From Azadirachta indica (taxonomy: Eukaryota > Streptophyta > Magnoliopsida > Sapindales > Meliaceae): a stretch of DNA of 64,000 nucleotides. Below the pieces are notes generated by a model, which had not been told where the DNA came from, searched no databases, and was given only the letters and a program-made list of their open reading frames with translations. This document shows, piece by piece, positions 46,661 to 58,620 of this stretch (position 1 is its first letter; the number at the start of each line of letters is the position of its first letter). Both the position numbers and the translations under genes were made by a program. Where the stretch lies: NCBI GenBank assembly GCA_022749755.1, contig CM040442.1, positions 13,552,457 to 13,616,456 of the forward strand, given 5' to 3'.

Positions 46661-47600
46661 GTGTGAGTTATACGATCTACGAATTTTGAACGTCGGATGT
46701 TGTGTGACCCTCCAAAAATTACCTCAAGGAATGGGAAAGTTGGTCAATTTGAGTCATTTACATCATAATAAGACTTCAATTAGTTATATGCCAAAGGGGT
46801 TGAGAGATTAACTTGTCTTCAGAGGTTGTATATATGATTTTGTTTAAGTAATGATGGGTATGGCAGCAAAACTTGTAAGCTTTGAAGAATTTCAACCACT
46901 TTAAATCACTTGGTATAGAAGGATTGGGAAATTTGGTTGATGATCTGAGGGCACAACTTAACCATAAGAAAAATCTTCTTCGTTTGTTCGGGTACTTTGA
47001 TGTAATGATGAATGAGAACCATGAAGTTGTTCTTGAAGCCGCACAAACGCCTTCGCAATTGGAGAAATTAACGATAGAAAAGTACACAGAGGCAAGACTT
47101 TTTTCCCTAACTGGTCAATGTCATGGACAAAGCTGAGGTATTTGATTCTTGATAGTTTCATAAACTGTTGGCATTAGACTCCATTGGGAAGACTGCCATC
47201 TCTTGAATCACTCCATATAGAAAATATGCAAAGTATAAGAAGAGTTGGGAATGAATGTTTTGGCATAAAAACTGATATGGGCACATCTTCTTCTTCATCA
47301 TTGTCAGTTATTGTCTTCCCCGAATTGAAATCATTGGAGTTTGGGAGTATGGATAAATGGGAAGAATGGGAGTATCAGATTACAGGTAAAGAAGATGTGA
47401 AAATCATGCCATGTCTTCGTTCCTTGATATTTTTTAAGTGCCCAAAATTAAAGTCATTGCCAAGACACCTACTTCCAATTAACAATGTCTAACAACTATG
47501 GCTTTTATCAATGTCCTCTTCTCAAAGAATATGTGGACAATATACGAAAAACTTTGCAAAAGAGAAGCAGCCATGTGATCATCATCTACATCAGACTGCC
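46661..47600 (+). pseudogene. CC-NB-LRR (CNL) resistance gene, LRR end, broken
   Basis: Pieces in order: LQKLPQGMGKLVNLSHL and SYMPKGLRD (46700-46805), GIEGLGNLVDDLRAQL with NHKKNLLRL (46905-46990), LEAAQTPSQLEKLTIEKY (47033-47090), and PLGRLPSLESLHIENMQSI (47177-47235). The run then goes to VGNECFGIKTD, SSSSSLSVIVFPELKSLEF and IMPCLRSLIFFKCPKLKSLP, ending near 47490. This is the C-terminal LRR of the RGA-type CNL family, whose members are intracellular immune receptors. NB-ARC is absent upstream. Stops or shifts lie near 46808, 46890, 47135 and 47174. The last segment, 47184-47492, is open. Confidence 0.83.
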
Positions 47601-47969
47601 ATAAACTCAGAGGTATTAATTTATTTCTTCACTTCATGAAAATCTTTTATATATTGATGAAATTTTATGTTGTGTTAGTTTTGCTACAAGCAACGACCCC
47701 TAATGTTTTGCTTTTCTTTTCTTTTCTCCACTGCTAACAGGCATCATTGACTACCGTAATTTATCGGAGCACATGGTTTCTCATGCTGATACATTAGAAA
47801 TTGAACAGGTAAAGGGCCATAAGACATCTCCCATAAATCTTTGCTTTATGATAGGTTTAAGCCTTTCTTAATTTCTGCCATTTCTGTTGTTGAAACTTAA
47901 TTGAATCACTTGTTTCTACAATCTGGCAAAAACTGGCTTCAATCATATTTCAGTGACAGAAATAAGACG
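47601..47969. other. Spacer between CNL LRR remnant and CC fragment
   Basis: It holds a short open piece near 47745-47810 (IIDYRNLSEHMVSHADT) bounded by intron-like GTAAAG; it could be an untranslated or 3' exon of the CNL gene. Nothing else is recognisable. Confidence 0.35.
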
Positions 47970-48110
47970 TCCTTTAGGTGCTGAAGGAAGAAACTTGAAA
48001 GATCCACAGCGATTTCCAGGCCATTAAAGCGGTGCTTGACAATGCAGTGAACAAACAAATGAAGGACAACACCATCAATCAATATATGCTAATATATATA
48101 AAAGAGGTCA
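47970..48110 (+). pseudogene. CNL coiled-coil (Rx_N) domain fragment
   Basis: In one frame, with one stop, the sequence reads VLKEET, stop, KIHSDFQAIKAVLDNAVNKQ and MKDN. This equals the Rx-type N-terminal coiled coil of RGA-like CNLs, whose family pattern is L-x-x-x-F-x-x-I-x-A-V-L-x-D-A-E-x-x-Q. Only about 40 residues remain and no P-loop follows. It lies downstream of the LRR end of another copy, as expected if two CNL genes once stood in tandem. Confidence 0.65.
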
Positions 48111-48255
48111 AATATATAATTCGACTTGTTTTTTAATTTTCATAAATATATATTTTACAAATTCAGTACATAATTTGAAACTATTTAATTTAATCCATTT
48201 TCAGTGTTCTCTCCAGAATGTTTCCGGTCTTCATCCCTGAATGGCGCTGAATTTG

Positions 48256-48625
48256 GAATATTTTTCCATGCTTTTAGTCTTTGAAAATTCTTCTAAGTTT
48301 TAAACCCACTCAGAAATAGTTTGTACTCAAACAAATTCTTGGGAATTACTGTCTATGTTAAATTGAGAAATAAACAATTAATTTTGTTTTTCTTTCTTTG
48401 TGTATGAATTTTGTGCTTTCGTAATGATCTCCCTTTCTCTATTAAATTAGTTTTCTATTGGTATTTACGGTACTCAATTTGTAATTGTTCTTGGTTTCTG
48501 CAGGAGTCATTGAGAAGCAAGGGAAAAGGAAAGGCAATGGAAACAGAAGCCCATTTGTAATTAGTTTTCTTTCGCTATTGCCGCTCTGTTTCTACAGCTT
48601 TGGTGTTGCAGCTGTGATGCTGCCT
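48256..48625 (+). repeat. Duplicated 360-bp segment, copy 2
   Basis: Direct counterpart of 43886-44243, 4.37 kb apart. By eye they agree in about four of five bases, with small indels. A minus-strand open frame that overlaps its right end (48561-48875) has a Gln-rich stretch but I do not accept it as a gene. Confidence 0.75.
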
Positions 48626-50439
48626 TGATTCTCGCTTTTTGGTTCTTTTCTGCTTGTTTTTCCTGTTGTTGCTGAGCTGCTGCATATCTACTGCATCCCG
48701 ATGTTAGGCTGCTACTATTACTTGGATGTCCTGTTGGGTTGCGATTTGCTAAAATTTTAGTAACTTTAGTAATAACTGTAAACAATTTTATTAAAGTACT
48801 TAACATTGGTGATGAAATTATTAAAATCGAGGAAACTAAGTCTTGATTTGTTGCCTTAACAATACCTAGAGACAAATACGTTATTACTCTATTGAATTAA
48901 TAGTGATGTTACTGTCACCCCTTCAAATTTTTATTAAAATTCTTGTCCTTTATTTACAATTTTAATTACAATAAAATTACATGAAAAGACATTTAATTAA
49001 ATTATTTTAATTTATATTAAACACTTTTACATCCCTAACATATCTAATTAAATTATTTTAATTTATTTTAAATGGCCCCTATTATACGTATAATATATTA
49101 CTAATTTTTCGATCATTTAATTTTTATATTGCAATAAATCATCTTTTCCTTTTCAAGCCTGAAATTAAATAAATCAATCTTTTATTCCTCAACAAATTTA
49201 GATGTCTTAAATTAATAAGAGAAAAACTATGGAGAGAGAGTTGATCATAAAGAAAATATTTTCATTCACAATTTAAAATTGGGTGAGAAATAGTTTGTTA
49301 TAAATTGACACTAAGCATATTTTGAAGAAAAAAATTCACTTAATTATTTTTTGTCAAAAAAATTTAGAGCACTGAAGCTTTGAAAAGAAGAGAGGCAATG
49401 AAGGTAAAAAATTACTGAAGTGTTATATAAGTTTTTTCTTAATATATAATTTAATTGGATAAATAAAAAAATGATTTTTTTTTTTTAAGATTTTGAAGGG
49501 GTAGCAAGATGGTTATTCCAAAATTAACTAGTTAAAAAGTAATACAATTAATAGTTGAGGGTGAAATTCTCTCACTTAAATTGATGACACAAATATTCAT
49601 TCATTAATCTTATATAATTCATGGGTATTTATTAATGATATAGAAGATACAAATTCTTCCTATACAAATTGAGGCAAAAAGACGTATATCCCCGGGATTT
49701 CATGTAATTACCCAATGCCCCTTTCCTATTTTAGAAATATCCCCTAAGTCCATCTATCAATTTAGTTAACACTCAAATCACTTTTTCACTTATTTTTAAG
49801 ATTGTTGACTAATAAAATAAAGAACTGACTTATCTATGCTTAGTATGTCTCCAATAATATTTATTGGGTCCAATGGATATAATAAACTAATAAAACAGAA
49901 GCAAAAACTTTACAACATTTTCTTCCCTTTTATTGTTCATTTTTTTTTCCTCTTTCTGTCCTCTTGGATCTGTCTTTCTTCTTTATTTCTTCTGGATTCC
50001 ACGCACAACTAAACCAAAAATATATTTAGAATCAAATGAGATGAACCCAAAATAAAAAATTTGGAATCAAAGAAGATAAACCTAGAAGCATAACAGGAAA
50101 AATAGATTTGCAAACAAAGTGGATAAATACAAAATTAAAACATAAAAAAATTTCAAATAACAGTGGATAAACTCAAAAATTTCTACATACTTTTGGCAGT
50201 GAGGAGTCTGTATGTACTCATTATAACAAGTCTTAACAGACTAAAGACTCACAATCCACATCTAACATATCTGCAAAAACATCACGAAAACATGTAATTT
50301 GTTCGAGACTTACCCAAGGCATCAATCACAACACTATACGTATACACATTGGTGAATCTACATCTCTTCTAAATTTGACTCATAAACTCCTCATTCTCCT
50401 CTTCTTCTTCCCAAGCTCCGCCATAATTATTGTATTACA
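48626..50439. other. AT-rich intergenic DNA
   Basis: No gene, tRNA or element ends were found. Around 49680-49790 a GC-richer stretch may be a dispersed repeat fragment. Confidence 0.45.
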
Positions 50440-51470
50440 AAAAACTATTTTTTAGACATATTAATATTTAGTGTAATGATTTTATCTATTGTACTATTTA
50501 CTACGCTGAATAAAGAGGTGATATTAGGGACTCATGGACCTATAATTCCAAGCTCCAATAAATTTAGATAATTAATTAAACTTTTTAATTAATTAATCAA
50601 ATTTAATAATTCCAGTATTATTCCACTAAAAATTTAAAATTAAACTTTTGAAATTATAGATATATTTTACTTAGAAAATTTTGAGCACTTTATTGACATA
50701 ATTACTACATGTAGTTCAACCCTTTATAATGGTCCATAATTAGAGCGAGGTTAATTTTAACATTCTAATTATATCTTTATCCTTAAATTCTATTGATTCT
50801 TTACTAATGAGTTAATTTATAAATCAATTATCAATTGAGTGCTTAAACTGTTCAATTCTAGAATTAATATTTAAATGAATCATCTTTCTAACATCTAATA
50901 GTAAAGAATGGGTTTCATATCTATCTATCACTCTTCTAACTATTTATCCTATTAAATCTTTAAGATATAAGTATTGAGCTTATTTTTAAAACCAATTTTA
51001 ACAAGTAATTCAAAAGAGTCAATAACATAAATAAGAGTTATGACAAGATTAAGATTGATCTATATATAATCATCTATTGACATTGTTTGAAATTTCAGTT
51101 AATAACAGAATTTATATCAAAATTTAAACTATGCTTGATCTAGTACTATATAATCATATTATATAAAATATCTTCACCATAATGTTATTATATTAACAAT
51201 TAGGATAAAACTATCATATTTTTAATGTTAATGGACCACACTAGTAATATTTAACTTTAATTAATTTATTACAGATTATTTCAATTTATTATCTATAATT
51301 TTAATCCTTTTGTATATATAACACTTATACTAAGATTATAGTTATATAAATAAATTAAGATTTTTTTAATATTAAATATAAACATAATTAAGTATAAAGA
51401 AATGCCAATTTTATTTATTTCAAAAAGTATCAAATTATATGCTTTTAGGGCATTATCCCTAACAGACTAA
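50440..51470 (-). repeat. Truncated solo LTR, inverted copy of the Copia-1 LTR
   Basis: Read on the minus strand it begins TGTTAGGGATAATGCCCTAA at about 51467 and follows the Copia-1 LTR (10290-11345) for about 1.03 kb. Shared blocks include ATTTCTTTATACTTAATTAT, AACTATAATCTTAGTAT, ATATAATATGATTATATAG and ATTTATTGGAGCTTG. The last 650 bp of the LTR and the PBS are missing. No internal Copia sequence is next to it. Only the 51470 end can be a real LTR end. Confidence 0.85.
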
Positions 51471-52443
51471 ACTTAAATTCATCATCTTTGCATAGGACAA
51501 GAACCAACACAAAGAAGATATAGCAATCAAATTTTTACGCATTATCTAATCAACATCCTTGATTATCTCTCTCTTTTCTAATTATAGGTAAATAAATTAT
51601 TATAGAATAATAATAACTTTTTGTTCAACCAATAATGCAGTTAATTAATCAACTTTATTAAGTTCAAAATTCATCATTTGCATTTTTAATATTTGCAGGT
51701 TGTGAAACTTACAAAATACTATCAAAAAGGTATTTTTAGAATTGAAATTGTATTTATTAGGAGATAATCTCTAAACATTGTTGGCACCATTAGAAAGATA
51801 AAAAAGTTAACTTTTCAACAAATTTTATGGTGCTCAATTTAGAGTTCTCTATAAAGCGTTATGGCCAAATATTTACAAGATATTCAAATGAAAAGTCAAT
51901 CTCAACCTTCTATATAAAGTTATCAAAATTCTCCTTCAATATTTTGTATTTAGAGTCAAAACTTTTATCTCTAGGTAATGTTTTTAGAATTCTTTAAGGT
52001 TGATTTTTTAGAAATGCCAGTTGTTTGGAAATTGTTTGGAAATTGTTTTCTTTATGTTCGAGTAAATTTGAAGAACATAAATGATTCAAAATCATATTTT
52101 GAGAAATTTGTTTGCAAAACTGAAAATGTTGGTTAATAATAAAGCAATGGGCGCATTGCAAGGTAATTTGTTTTCAATGTCTTTGATAATAAGTTATAAT
52201 TCCTTGCCATGATGTCATTTTAGAACAAAGTATTAGTTTACTGTTTGTGTTACAGGTATATTTGTTGTTGCTACTGTTGTTTTGCTCACTACTATTAACT
52301 TGCTTCCTTAAGCTCTAATAGATACTGCTTGTGCTTGGGAAGTTTGAGTACTTTGGAACTTGTGCTTGCAAAGATTAAGGGGGCTGAGTTTGTCATAATT
52401 TTGATTAATAGTTGTTTATGTATGTGATTGTAGTAGTTAATAG
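51471..52443. other. Intergenic DNA left of Copia-3
   Basis: No gene seen. AT-rich, with a small direct repeat TTTGGAAATTGT (twice near 52023-52046). Confidence 0.45.
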
Positions 52444-53209
52444 TATTAGGTTGGGTTTCCTCCTATTTGGAGATGGCCCAAATTTTTTCTTTAATAATAA
52501 CTAAGCTTAATTAACTTAAAGATATCTCAGTTTTTTCTCAAATAGGGTTAATGTTTTAATTTCTCTTGTTAAAATATATATATGTGTGTTAAGAAGAGAA
52601 ATGGCACTGTTCATCATTTTTGAGAGAGAGGGTACTGTTTACGAGAGAGGCTGAATAGTAAACTCGGGACAGTTTTGATCAAGTGACTGATCGGAGATCG
52701 ATTTGTGGTCCGATTGAACATAAAATTTTACCAGCAGCTTCGTAACTTAGAGAACTAAATTTCAAACGGTGGAGATCAGATTTGGAGCTTTTTTTCTGCA
52801 AATTTCGTGGTTGGAAGTTAGGCCACCTTTTTTGTGATGTTTTTCTTGAACTCTCTTTAATTTCTTTGTAGAATTTGATTGTTAGCCAAAATTGTGTGAT
52901 CTTGAGAATGTTGTGGATGTGTACCTCCAGTTCTAAGTAGAGAGAAATTATGTATTCCCATTATTTAATTATAGTAGAGTTTTTGGGTGGACTACGGTCC
53001 CGTAGTTTTTACTCTTCACATTGGGGAGGTTTTCCACGTTAAAATTGATTGTGTTATGATTGTTTGTTGATGATGTGGTTGCTGTCTAAGTATTGATTTT
53101 GTGCCTAAAGATTGTTGCTCTATTTGTTTGTTTCCTATTAGGTTCACGCAAGAGGGGATAAAGTAATTATTATACTTTCGCAATTGGTTTGTATTATTTT
53201 ATCCCAACA
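52444..53209 (+). repeat. 5' LTR of Copia-3 (766 bp)
   Basis: It begins TATTAGGTTGGGTTTCC and ends CCCAACA, followed by AGTGGTATCAGAG (53210-53222), a near-perfect initiator-Met tRNA primer-binding site. The normal start TG has become TA in both LTRs, or the true start is two to four bases further in. It shares GGGACAGTTTTGATCAAGTG and GATCAGATTTG blocks with the 3' LTR. Confidence 0.88.
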
Positions 53210-53269
53210 AGTGGTATCAGAGTTTCGGTTATATTTGTTTTGTGCCTTGTGTTGAATGATGAAAGTTAA

Positions 53270-53990
53270 TACAAGTAAAATGGTTAATTTGAATTGTGCA
53301 AATTATCATTTATGAAAGGGAAAAATGGAAGATTTTTTATATGTGAAAGATTATTATTTACCCGTGTTTGAGAAACAAAAACCCAATAATAAAACAGATG
53401 TATAATGGAAGTTGCTTTATCATTAGGTGTGTGGGTATATCAGACAATGGGTAGATGACAATGTTTTAAATCACATCAGTGAAGAGACAGATGCAAGTTC
53501 TTTGTGGAATAAGCTTAAAGAGATGATGAACTTGAAATATCAGAATGGAAAACTTATGACAGATCACTTGAATGTATTTCGGAGAATCATTAATCAGTTG
53601 GCTGGAATAAACATCAAATTTGAAGATAAAGTACAAGAGTTATGGCTTTTAGGCACATTATCGGACTTTTGGGAGACATTTAGAATGTTATTATCTAATT
53701 CAACTCCTAATGGTATTATCACCATGGAATTGGTTAAAAATAGTGTTTTGAATGAAGAGAATAGAAGAAAGTCATAGGGTTCTTCACAGTCAGATATCTT
53801 AATCATAGAAAAGAGGTGGAGGAGTAAGAGTAGAGGTTCGAAGAATAGAGATAAAAGTAAAAGTAAGACCAACAAGTTTGCCAATGTTGAATGTTATTAT
53901 TGTGGTTTGAAGGGGCATATAAAGAAATATTGTCGATAGCTCAAGCGAGAAAATAAGAAGGATAAAGGAAAGGAAAAGAAAAAATGATGA
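53270..53990 (+). pseudogene. Copia-3 gag
   Basis: The N-terminus MVNLNCANYHL leads to the gag core (ETDASSLWNKLKEMM, VQELWLLGTLSDFWETF) and the knuckle CYYCGLKGHIKKYC (C-x2-C-x4-H-x4-C) near 53890-53935. Stops occur near 53313, 53403, 53775 and 53937, some of which may be in-frame with a shift between. A highly basic stretch (RSKSRGSKNRDKSKSK) stands before the knuckle and would bind RNA. Confidence 0.85.
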
Positions 53991-54079
53991 CAGTAGTGAT
54001 GATAATAGAGTTGCTACTGTTACAGATGACTTTCTTATTATGTATAATGATGATGTTGTCAACTTTGTGTGTTATGAGA

Positions 54080-55340
54080 CCAACTAGGTAATTGATAGTG
54101 GTGCCTCTATTCATACTACATCGCGAAGGGAATTCTTTACATCTTATACATCCGGTGATTTTGGAGATGTTAAGATGGGAAATAATGGCTTAACTAAAGC
54201 TATAACCATAGGAGATGTGTGATTGGAGATTAATAATGACATTATGTTACTGCTAAAAAATGTCAAATATATTCCTGATATTTGTTTGAACTTGATTTAT
54301 ACAGGTAAACTTGATGATGAGGGTTTCTCTAACAACTTTAGCTTTGGTAAATGAAATCTTAGCAAAGGTTTTATAGTTGTGGCCCGAGAAAGGAAATGTT
54401 TTTCATTGTACTTTATGCAAGCAAAGATTGCAGATAACAGTATCAATACAGTAAAAAATGAAGATACAATTGAGTTATAGCATAGAAGATTTGGTCACAT
54501 GAGTGAGAAAGATTTGAATGTTTTGATCAGGAAGAATATGCTTTCTATGTTGAAAAATAAATCTTTGAAAAAGTGTGTTCATTGCTTGGCAGAGAAGCAA
54601 ACTAGGACTACCTTCAAGACATCTCCGCCTTTAAGAAAATCAGATGTACTCGAACTAGTACACTCTGATGTTTGTGGCCCTATAAAAACAAAAAGACTCG
54701 GTGGTGCTCTCTATTTTGTGACTTTTATAAACGATCACTGAAGGAAGTTGTGAGTTTCAGTTGAGAGACAAACTAGATCAAGTACTAGATATGTTCAAAC
54801 AATTTCAGGCCTCAGTTGAGAGACAGACTGGGAAGAAGTTGAAGTACATCAGAACTGATAATGGGGGTGAGTATTTTGAACCATTTGATGAGTATTGCAA
54901 ACAGTTAGAAATTCGTCATCAAAAGCCACCTCCGAAGACCCCTCAGTTAAATGGGCTAGTTGAGAGCATGAATAAAACACTAGTTAGAAGAGTGATATGT
55001 TTACTTTCACAAGCACAATTGCCAATATCTTTTTGGGGGAAGGCTTTGAATACAGTTGTAGTATTGAGTCTCACACCGTGTGTTCCTTTAGACTTTGATG
55101 TTCCAGATCAAGTTTGGTTAGAAAAGGATGTTGCTTATGATTATTTGCGTGTCTTTGAACGTAAAACATTTGCGCATAATCTCAAAGATGAAAGGTTTAA
55201 ACTTGATGTTAAGACAAGACAGTGTGTATTTCTCAGCTATGGTCAAGATAAGTTTGGTTATAGATTTTATGATCCAGTGCAAAAGAAACTTGTAAAAAGT
55301 CGAGACGCTGTAGTTATGGAAGACCAAATTATATAGGATA
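54080..55340 (+). pseudogene. Copia-3 protease and integrase
   Basis: The protease box VIDSGASIHTT at about 54088-54120 keeps its catalytic DSG. The gag-pre-integrase zinc region has HRRFGHMSEKDL and CVHCLAEKQ (54481-54600). The integrase catalytic triad is visible: HSDVCGP (54662), RTDNGGEY (54852) and LVESMNKTL (54957). The frame is broken at about 54740 in the catalytic core and by the stop at 55336. The segment 54761-55336 stays open for 191 codons and includes KVVFLSYGQDKFGYR-like C-terminal sequence. Confidence 0.88.
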
Positions 55341-57200
55341 TTGAGAAGTCAAAAGAAGCAATGCCTTAATATAGTGATGCGTTGATAGACTTGGATCCAA
55401 TCCTTCCTACATATATTTTAGCACAACCTACAGATGAAGTTTTGGATGACCAGTATGGTACAGGTGATGTTGACACTTATACATAGGTTGAGGTTGGTGA
55501 TGATGTTTAGGATCAGTCATCTACTTTAGAGGCTTCACTAGATGCTCCACCCAGAAGATTTATTAGAAATCGACAGTCCTCTACACGGTATCCTATGAGT
55601 GAGTATGTGTTACTAACTGATGGGGGAGAACCTGAATGTTATGCAGAAGTAGTGGAAAGTGAACACAAGAAGGAGTGAATTGATGCCATGCAAGACGAGA
55701 TGGAGTCATTGTATAAAAATCACACATTTGAGTTGGTAAAGTTACCTAAGGGTAAAAGGACTTTGAAGAATAAATGGGTGTACAGAGTAAAACAGGAAAA
55801 ACATACCTTGCAGCCACGATATAAAGCCAGATTGGTTGTTAAGGGATTTAGCCGAAGGAAATGTGTTGACTTTGATCAAATCTTCTCTCCAGTTGTTAAA
55901 ATGTCATTCATTCGAGTGGTAGTGGGCATAACGGCTAGTCTTAACTTAGAGGTTGAGTAGATGGATGTAAAGACCATTTTTCTATGTTGGGACTTAAAGA
56001 AATTTATATGGAGCAGCAAGAGGGTTTCAGAATAAAAGGAAAAGAAGACTATTTGTGCAAGCTGAAGAAAAGCCTCTATAGCTTGAAACAGGTACCAAGA
56101 CAGTGGTATAAGAAGTTTGAATCAGTTCTGGAAAGCAAGGCTACCGAAAAACTTCTTTTGACCATTGTGTTTTTGTGTAGAAATTTTCTGATGATAATTT
56201 TATTATACTGTTACTTTATGTTGATGATATATTGATTGTTGGCAAGAATGTTTCTAGAATTGACAGTTTAAAGAAGCAGTTGAGCAAATCCTTTGCTATA
56301 AAGAATTTAGGGCCAACAAAATAAATCTTTAGCATCCAAATTTATCAAGATAGAGCAGTCAATAAGTTGTGTATATCATAGGAGCATTACATTGAAAAGG
56401 TACTTGAAAGGTACTTGAAAAGTTTAATATGAGCAACGCTAAAGTGGTTAGCACTCCTCATGCTACACACTTTAAGTTAAGTATCAAGCAGTCCCTTACA
56501 ACAGATAAAAAGAAAGAAGACATAGAAAGAGTTCCTTATACTTCAGCAGTTGGAAGCTTGATGTATGCGATGGTATGCACAAGACCAGATATAGTTTATG
56601 CAGTCGGTGTTGTTAGTAGATTTTTATCCAATCCAATAATAGCGCATTGGAATGCAGTGAAGTGGATTATAAAATATCTTCGAGATACTTCCAATTTCAA
56701 ACTCACATTTAGTAGTGGAGAACCTGTGTTAGTTGGCTATACAACTCAGATATGGCTGGAGATGTTGATACTCGAAAGTCTACTACGGGTTACTTGATGG
56801 CACTTTCAAGTGGAGCTGTGTCATGCCAATCAAGGCTACAAAAATGTGTTGCACTTTCCACTACAGGGGCAGAATTCATTACAGCGACTGAAGCATGCAA
56901 AGAATTGTTGTGGATAATGAGGTTCTTATAAGAACTCGATTTCAAACAACAGCGACATGTGATATTTTGTGATAATAAGAGTACAATTCACTTGAGTAAG
57001 AATTCTTCTTTTCATGCAAAATCAAAACATATTAATGTGAGATATCATTGGTTGAGAGATGCACTTCATGATAATATGTTTGAGCTTGAAAAGATTCACA
57101 CAAATCACAATGCCTCTGATATGTTAACAAAAACTCTTCCGAGGGAAAAGCTTAAAGTTTATTGTTCGATTATTTGGTTGACAAGTCCTTCCATATAGTC
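55341..57200 (+). pseudogene. Copia-3 reverse transcriptase and RNase H
   Basis: RT starts EMESLYKNHTFELVKLP (55697) and runs through KNKWVYRVKQEK, RLVVKGFSRRKCVDFDQIF, and YVDDILIVG near 56218-56240 (the catalytic YVDD, in a shifted frame). RNase H has VGSLMYAMVCTRPDIVYAV (56551), DVDTRKSTTGYL (56765, other frame), the region with CDNKSTIHLSKN (56963) and HINVRYHWLRD. The sequence ends with DMLTKTLPREKL near 57120. Stops and shifts occur near 55677, 55959, 56130, 56322, 56380, 56745 and 56930. RT copies the RNA of the element and RNase H removes the template. Confidence 0.88.
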
Positions 57201-57215
57201 GGAAATGGGGAAATT

Positions 57216-57577
57216 TATTGGGTTAGGTTTCCACCTATTTGGAGATGGTCTAAATTTTCTCTTCAATAGTAACTAAACCCAATTAGCCTAACGACATTTT
57301 AGTCTTTTCTCAAGTAGGGTTAACGTTTTAATTTTTTTTGTTACAATATATATATGTGTGTTAAAAAGAGAAATGATACTGTTCATCATTTTTTAGAGAG
57401 AGGGTACTGTTTACAAAAGAGAGGCAGAATAGTAAACTCGGGACAGTTTTGATCAAGTGGCTGATTGAGGTCGATTTGTGGTCCGATTGAGCTGAAAGTT
57501 TACTAGCAGCTTCCTAACTCAGGGGACTAAATTCTTAACTGTGGAGATCAGATTTGAAGCTTTCTTTCTCCAGATTT
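57216..57577 (+). repeat. 3' LTR of Copia-3, truncated
   Basis: It begins TATTGGGTTAGGTTTCC directly after the polypurine tract GGAAATGGGGAAA (57201-57213). Homology with the 5' LTR stops near 57577, where a TTTGCTTAAATAAA word starts that recurs at about 57606. Slightly more than half of the LTR is missing. Confidence 0.85.
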
Positions 57578-58425
57578 GCTTAAATAAATTTGCTAATATT
57601 ACTAAATTTGCTTAAATAAACCTAAAGGCTTGATCAAACTAGTAGTGCTACATAATATGCTTATTCTTTCCCTAAAGGTGAAGGATCTGATTTTAAACTA
57701 GAATTTCAAGCCCTTTAGTTGGTCTTAGACATGTCATAAACCTATTCTTAATAAATTTAAAACTATGTTAAGAGGGAGAAAACTGAGATATTGGCTTGAA
57801 GAGAGAAAGCACCATTCTCTGTCATTATCTTAAAAACTTTGTGGATGTTATTGGCCACTTTAATTTCTTCTTTCTTATTTCTATACGTTTAAATTCTTTT
57901 CTAGGATTTAGTGGTTCTTGGATTTTTTTTAGGACTGTTTTGTATTTTTCCTTTGTTTTTCTCTATGTGGTTTGAGAATTTTATGTACTTTCTTAAATGA
58001 TTTCATTTATTGGATCATATTCCTACTTTTTTAATCAAATTACTTTGCTTATTAACCAAAGAAACGAAAATGAAAGATGAACAGAGGCACCACTAGGTTT
58101 CTGCCTGTGGTTATCCTTCTTTTCTTCTAAGTATGAGCATCTAAGACTAAAGATGTATCACCATCAGTTGCTTTTATTGACACGTGTCTTGTGAAATCTA
58201 GGGCTTTATTATGACATGCTAGTATGTACAATGATTTGGTTGTATATGCTTTCAAGTAGCACTAGTTTTGGTCTTAGGTTTAGTTAGTCTAAATGGTTGT
58301 TTGTTTAGAGTTTACTTGGTGACTGAAGAACAACATGTGCTTTCTATTATTTCTACATGTTGCTCCTGAAATTATTCTTATGTTTTCACGAAAATTAAAA
58401 TTGATATGAGTTGTGCTGCTTGCAA
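57578..58425. other. Sequence between Copia-3 and the Pumilio exons
   Basis: No exon of the upstream Pumilio repeats could be recognised. It is probably intron or intergenic DNA of the ancestral gene that Copia-3 entered. Confidence 0.4.
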
Positions 58426-58620
58426 CATGTTTTGGAGAGAGGAAAGCCAAATGAAAGAAGCCAAATTATCAGCATGTTAATTGGAAAAATTGTATAGATA
58501 AGTTAGCATAAATATGGGTCAAATGTTGTTGAGAAATGTTTAGAGTATGGTGATAGTGCTAAACGGAAGTTCATGATTGATGAGATTCTTGGGCAATTTG
58601 AAGAAAGTGACAATTTATTG

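Larger units (their letters stand above)
52444..57577 (+). mobile_element. Copia retrotransposon (Copia-3), near full length, both LTRs, inactive
   Basis: Order: 5' LTR (52444-53209), PBS, gag, protease, integrase, reverse transcriptase, RNase H, polypurine tract, 3' LTR (57216-57577, truncated). Integrase before RT defines the Copia superfamily, and the protein motifs are of the Tnt1/Tork kind. The two LTRs differ by eye at about one base in eight over the shared 360 bp, so this is an old insertion. Stops and frameshifts affect every domain. Length without the missing LTR part is about 5.1 kb. Confidence 0.92.

Noticed and set aside
48561..48875. 104-codon minus-strand open frame with Gln-rich part
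   Set aside because: It overlaps the duplicated 360-bp tail and has no counterpart frame in the other copy.
40600..49790. Similarity between 40600-40690 and 49690-49790 as a shared MITE
   Set aside because: Only short C-rich words agree and no inverted ends could be found.
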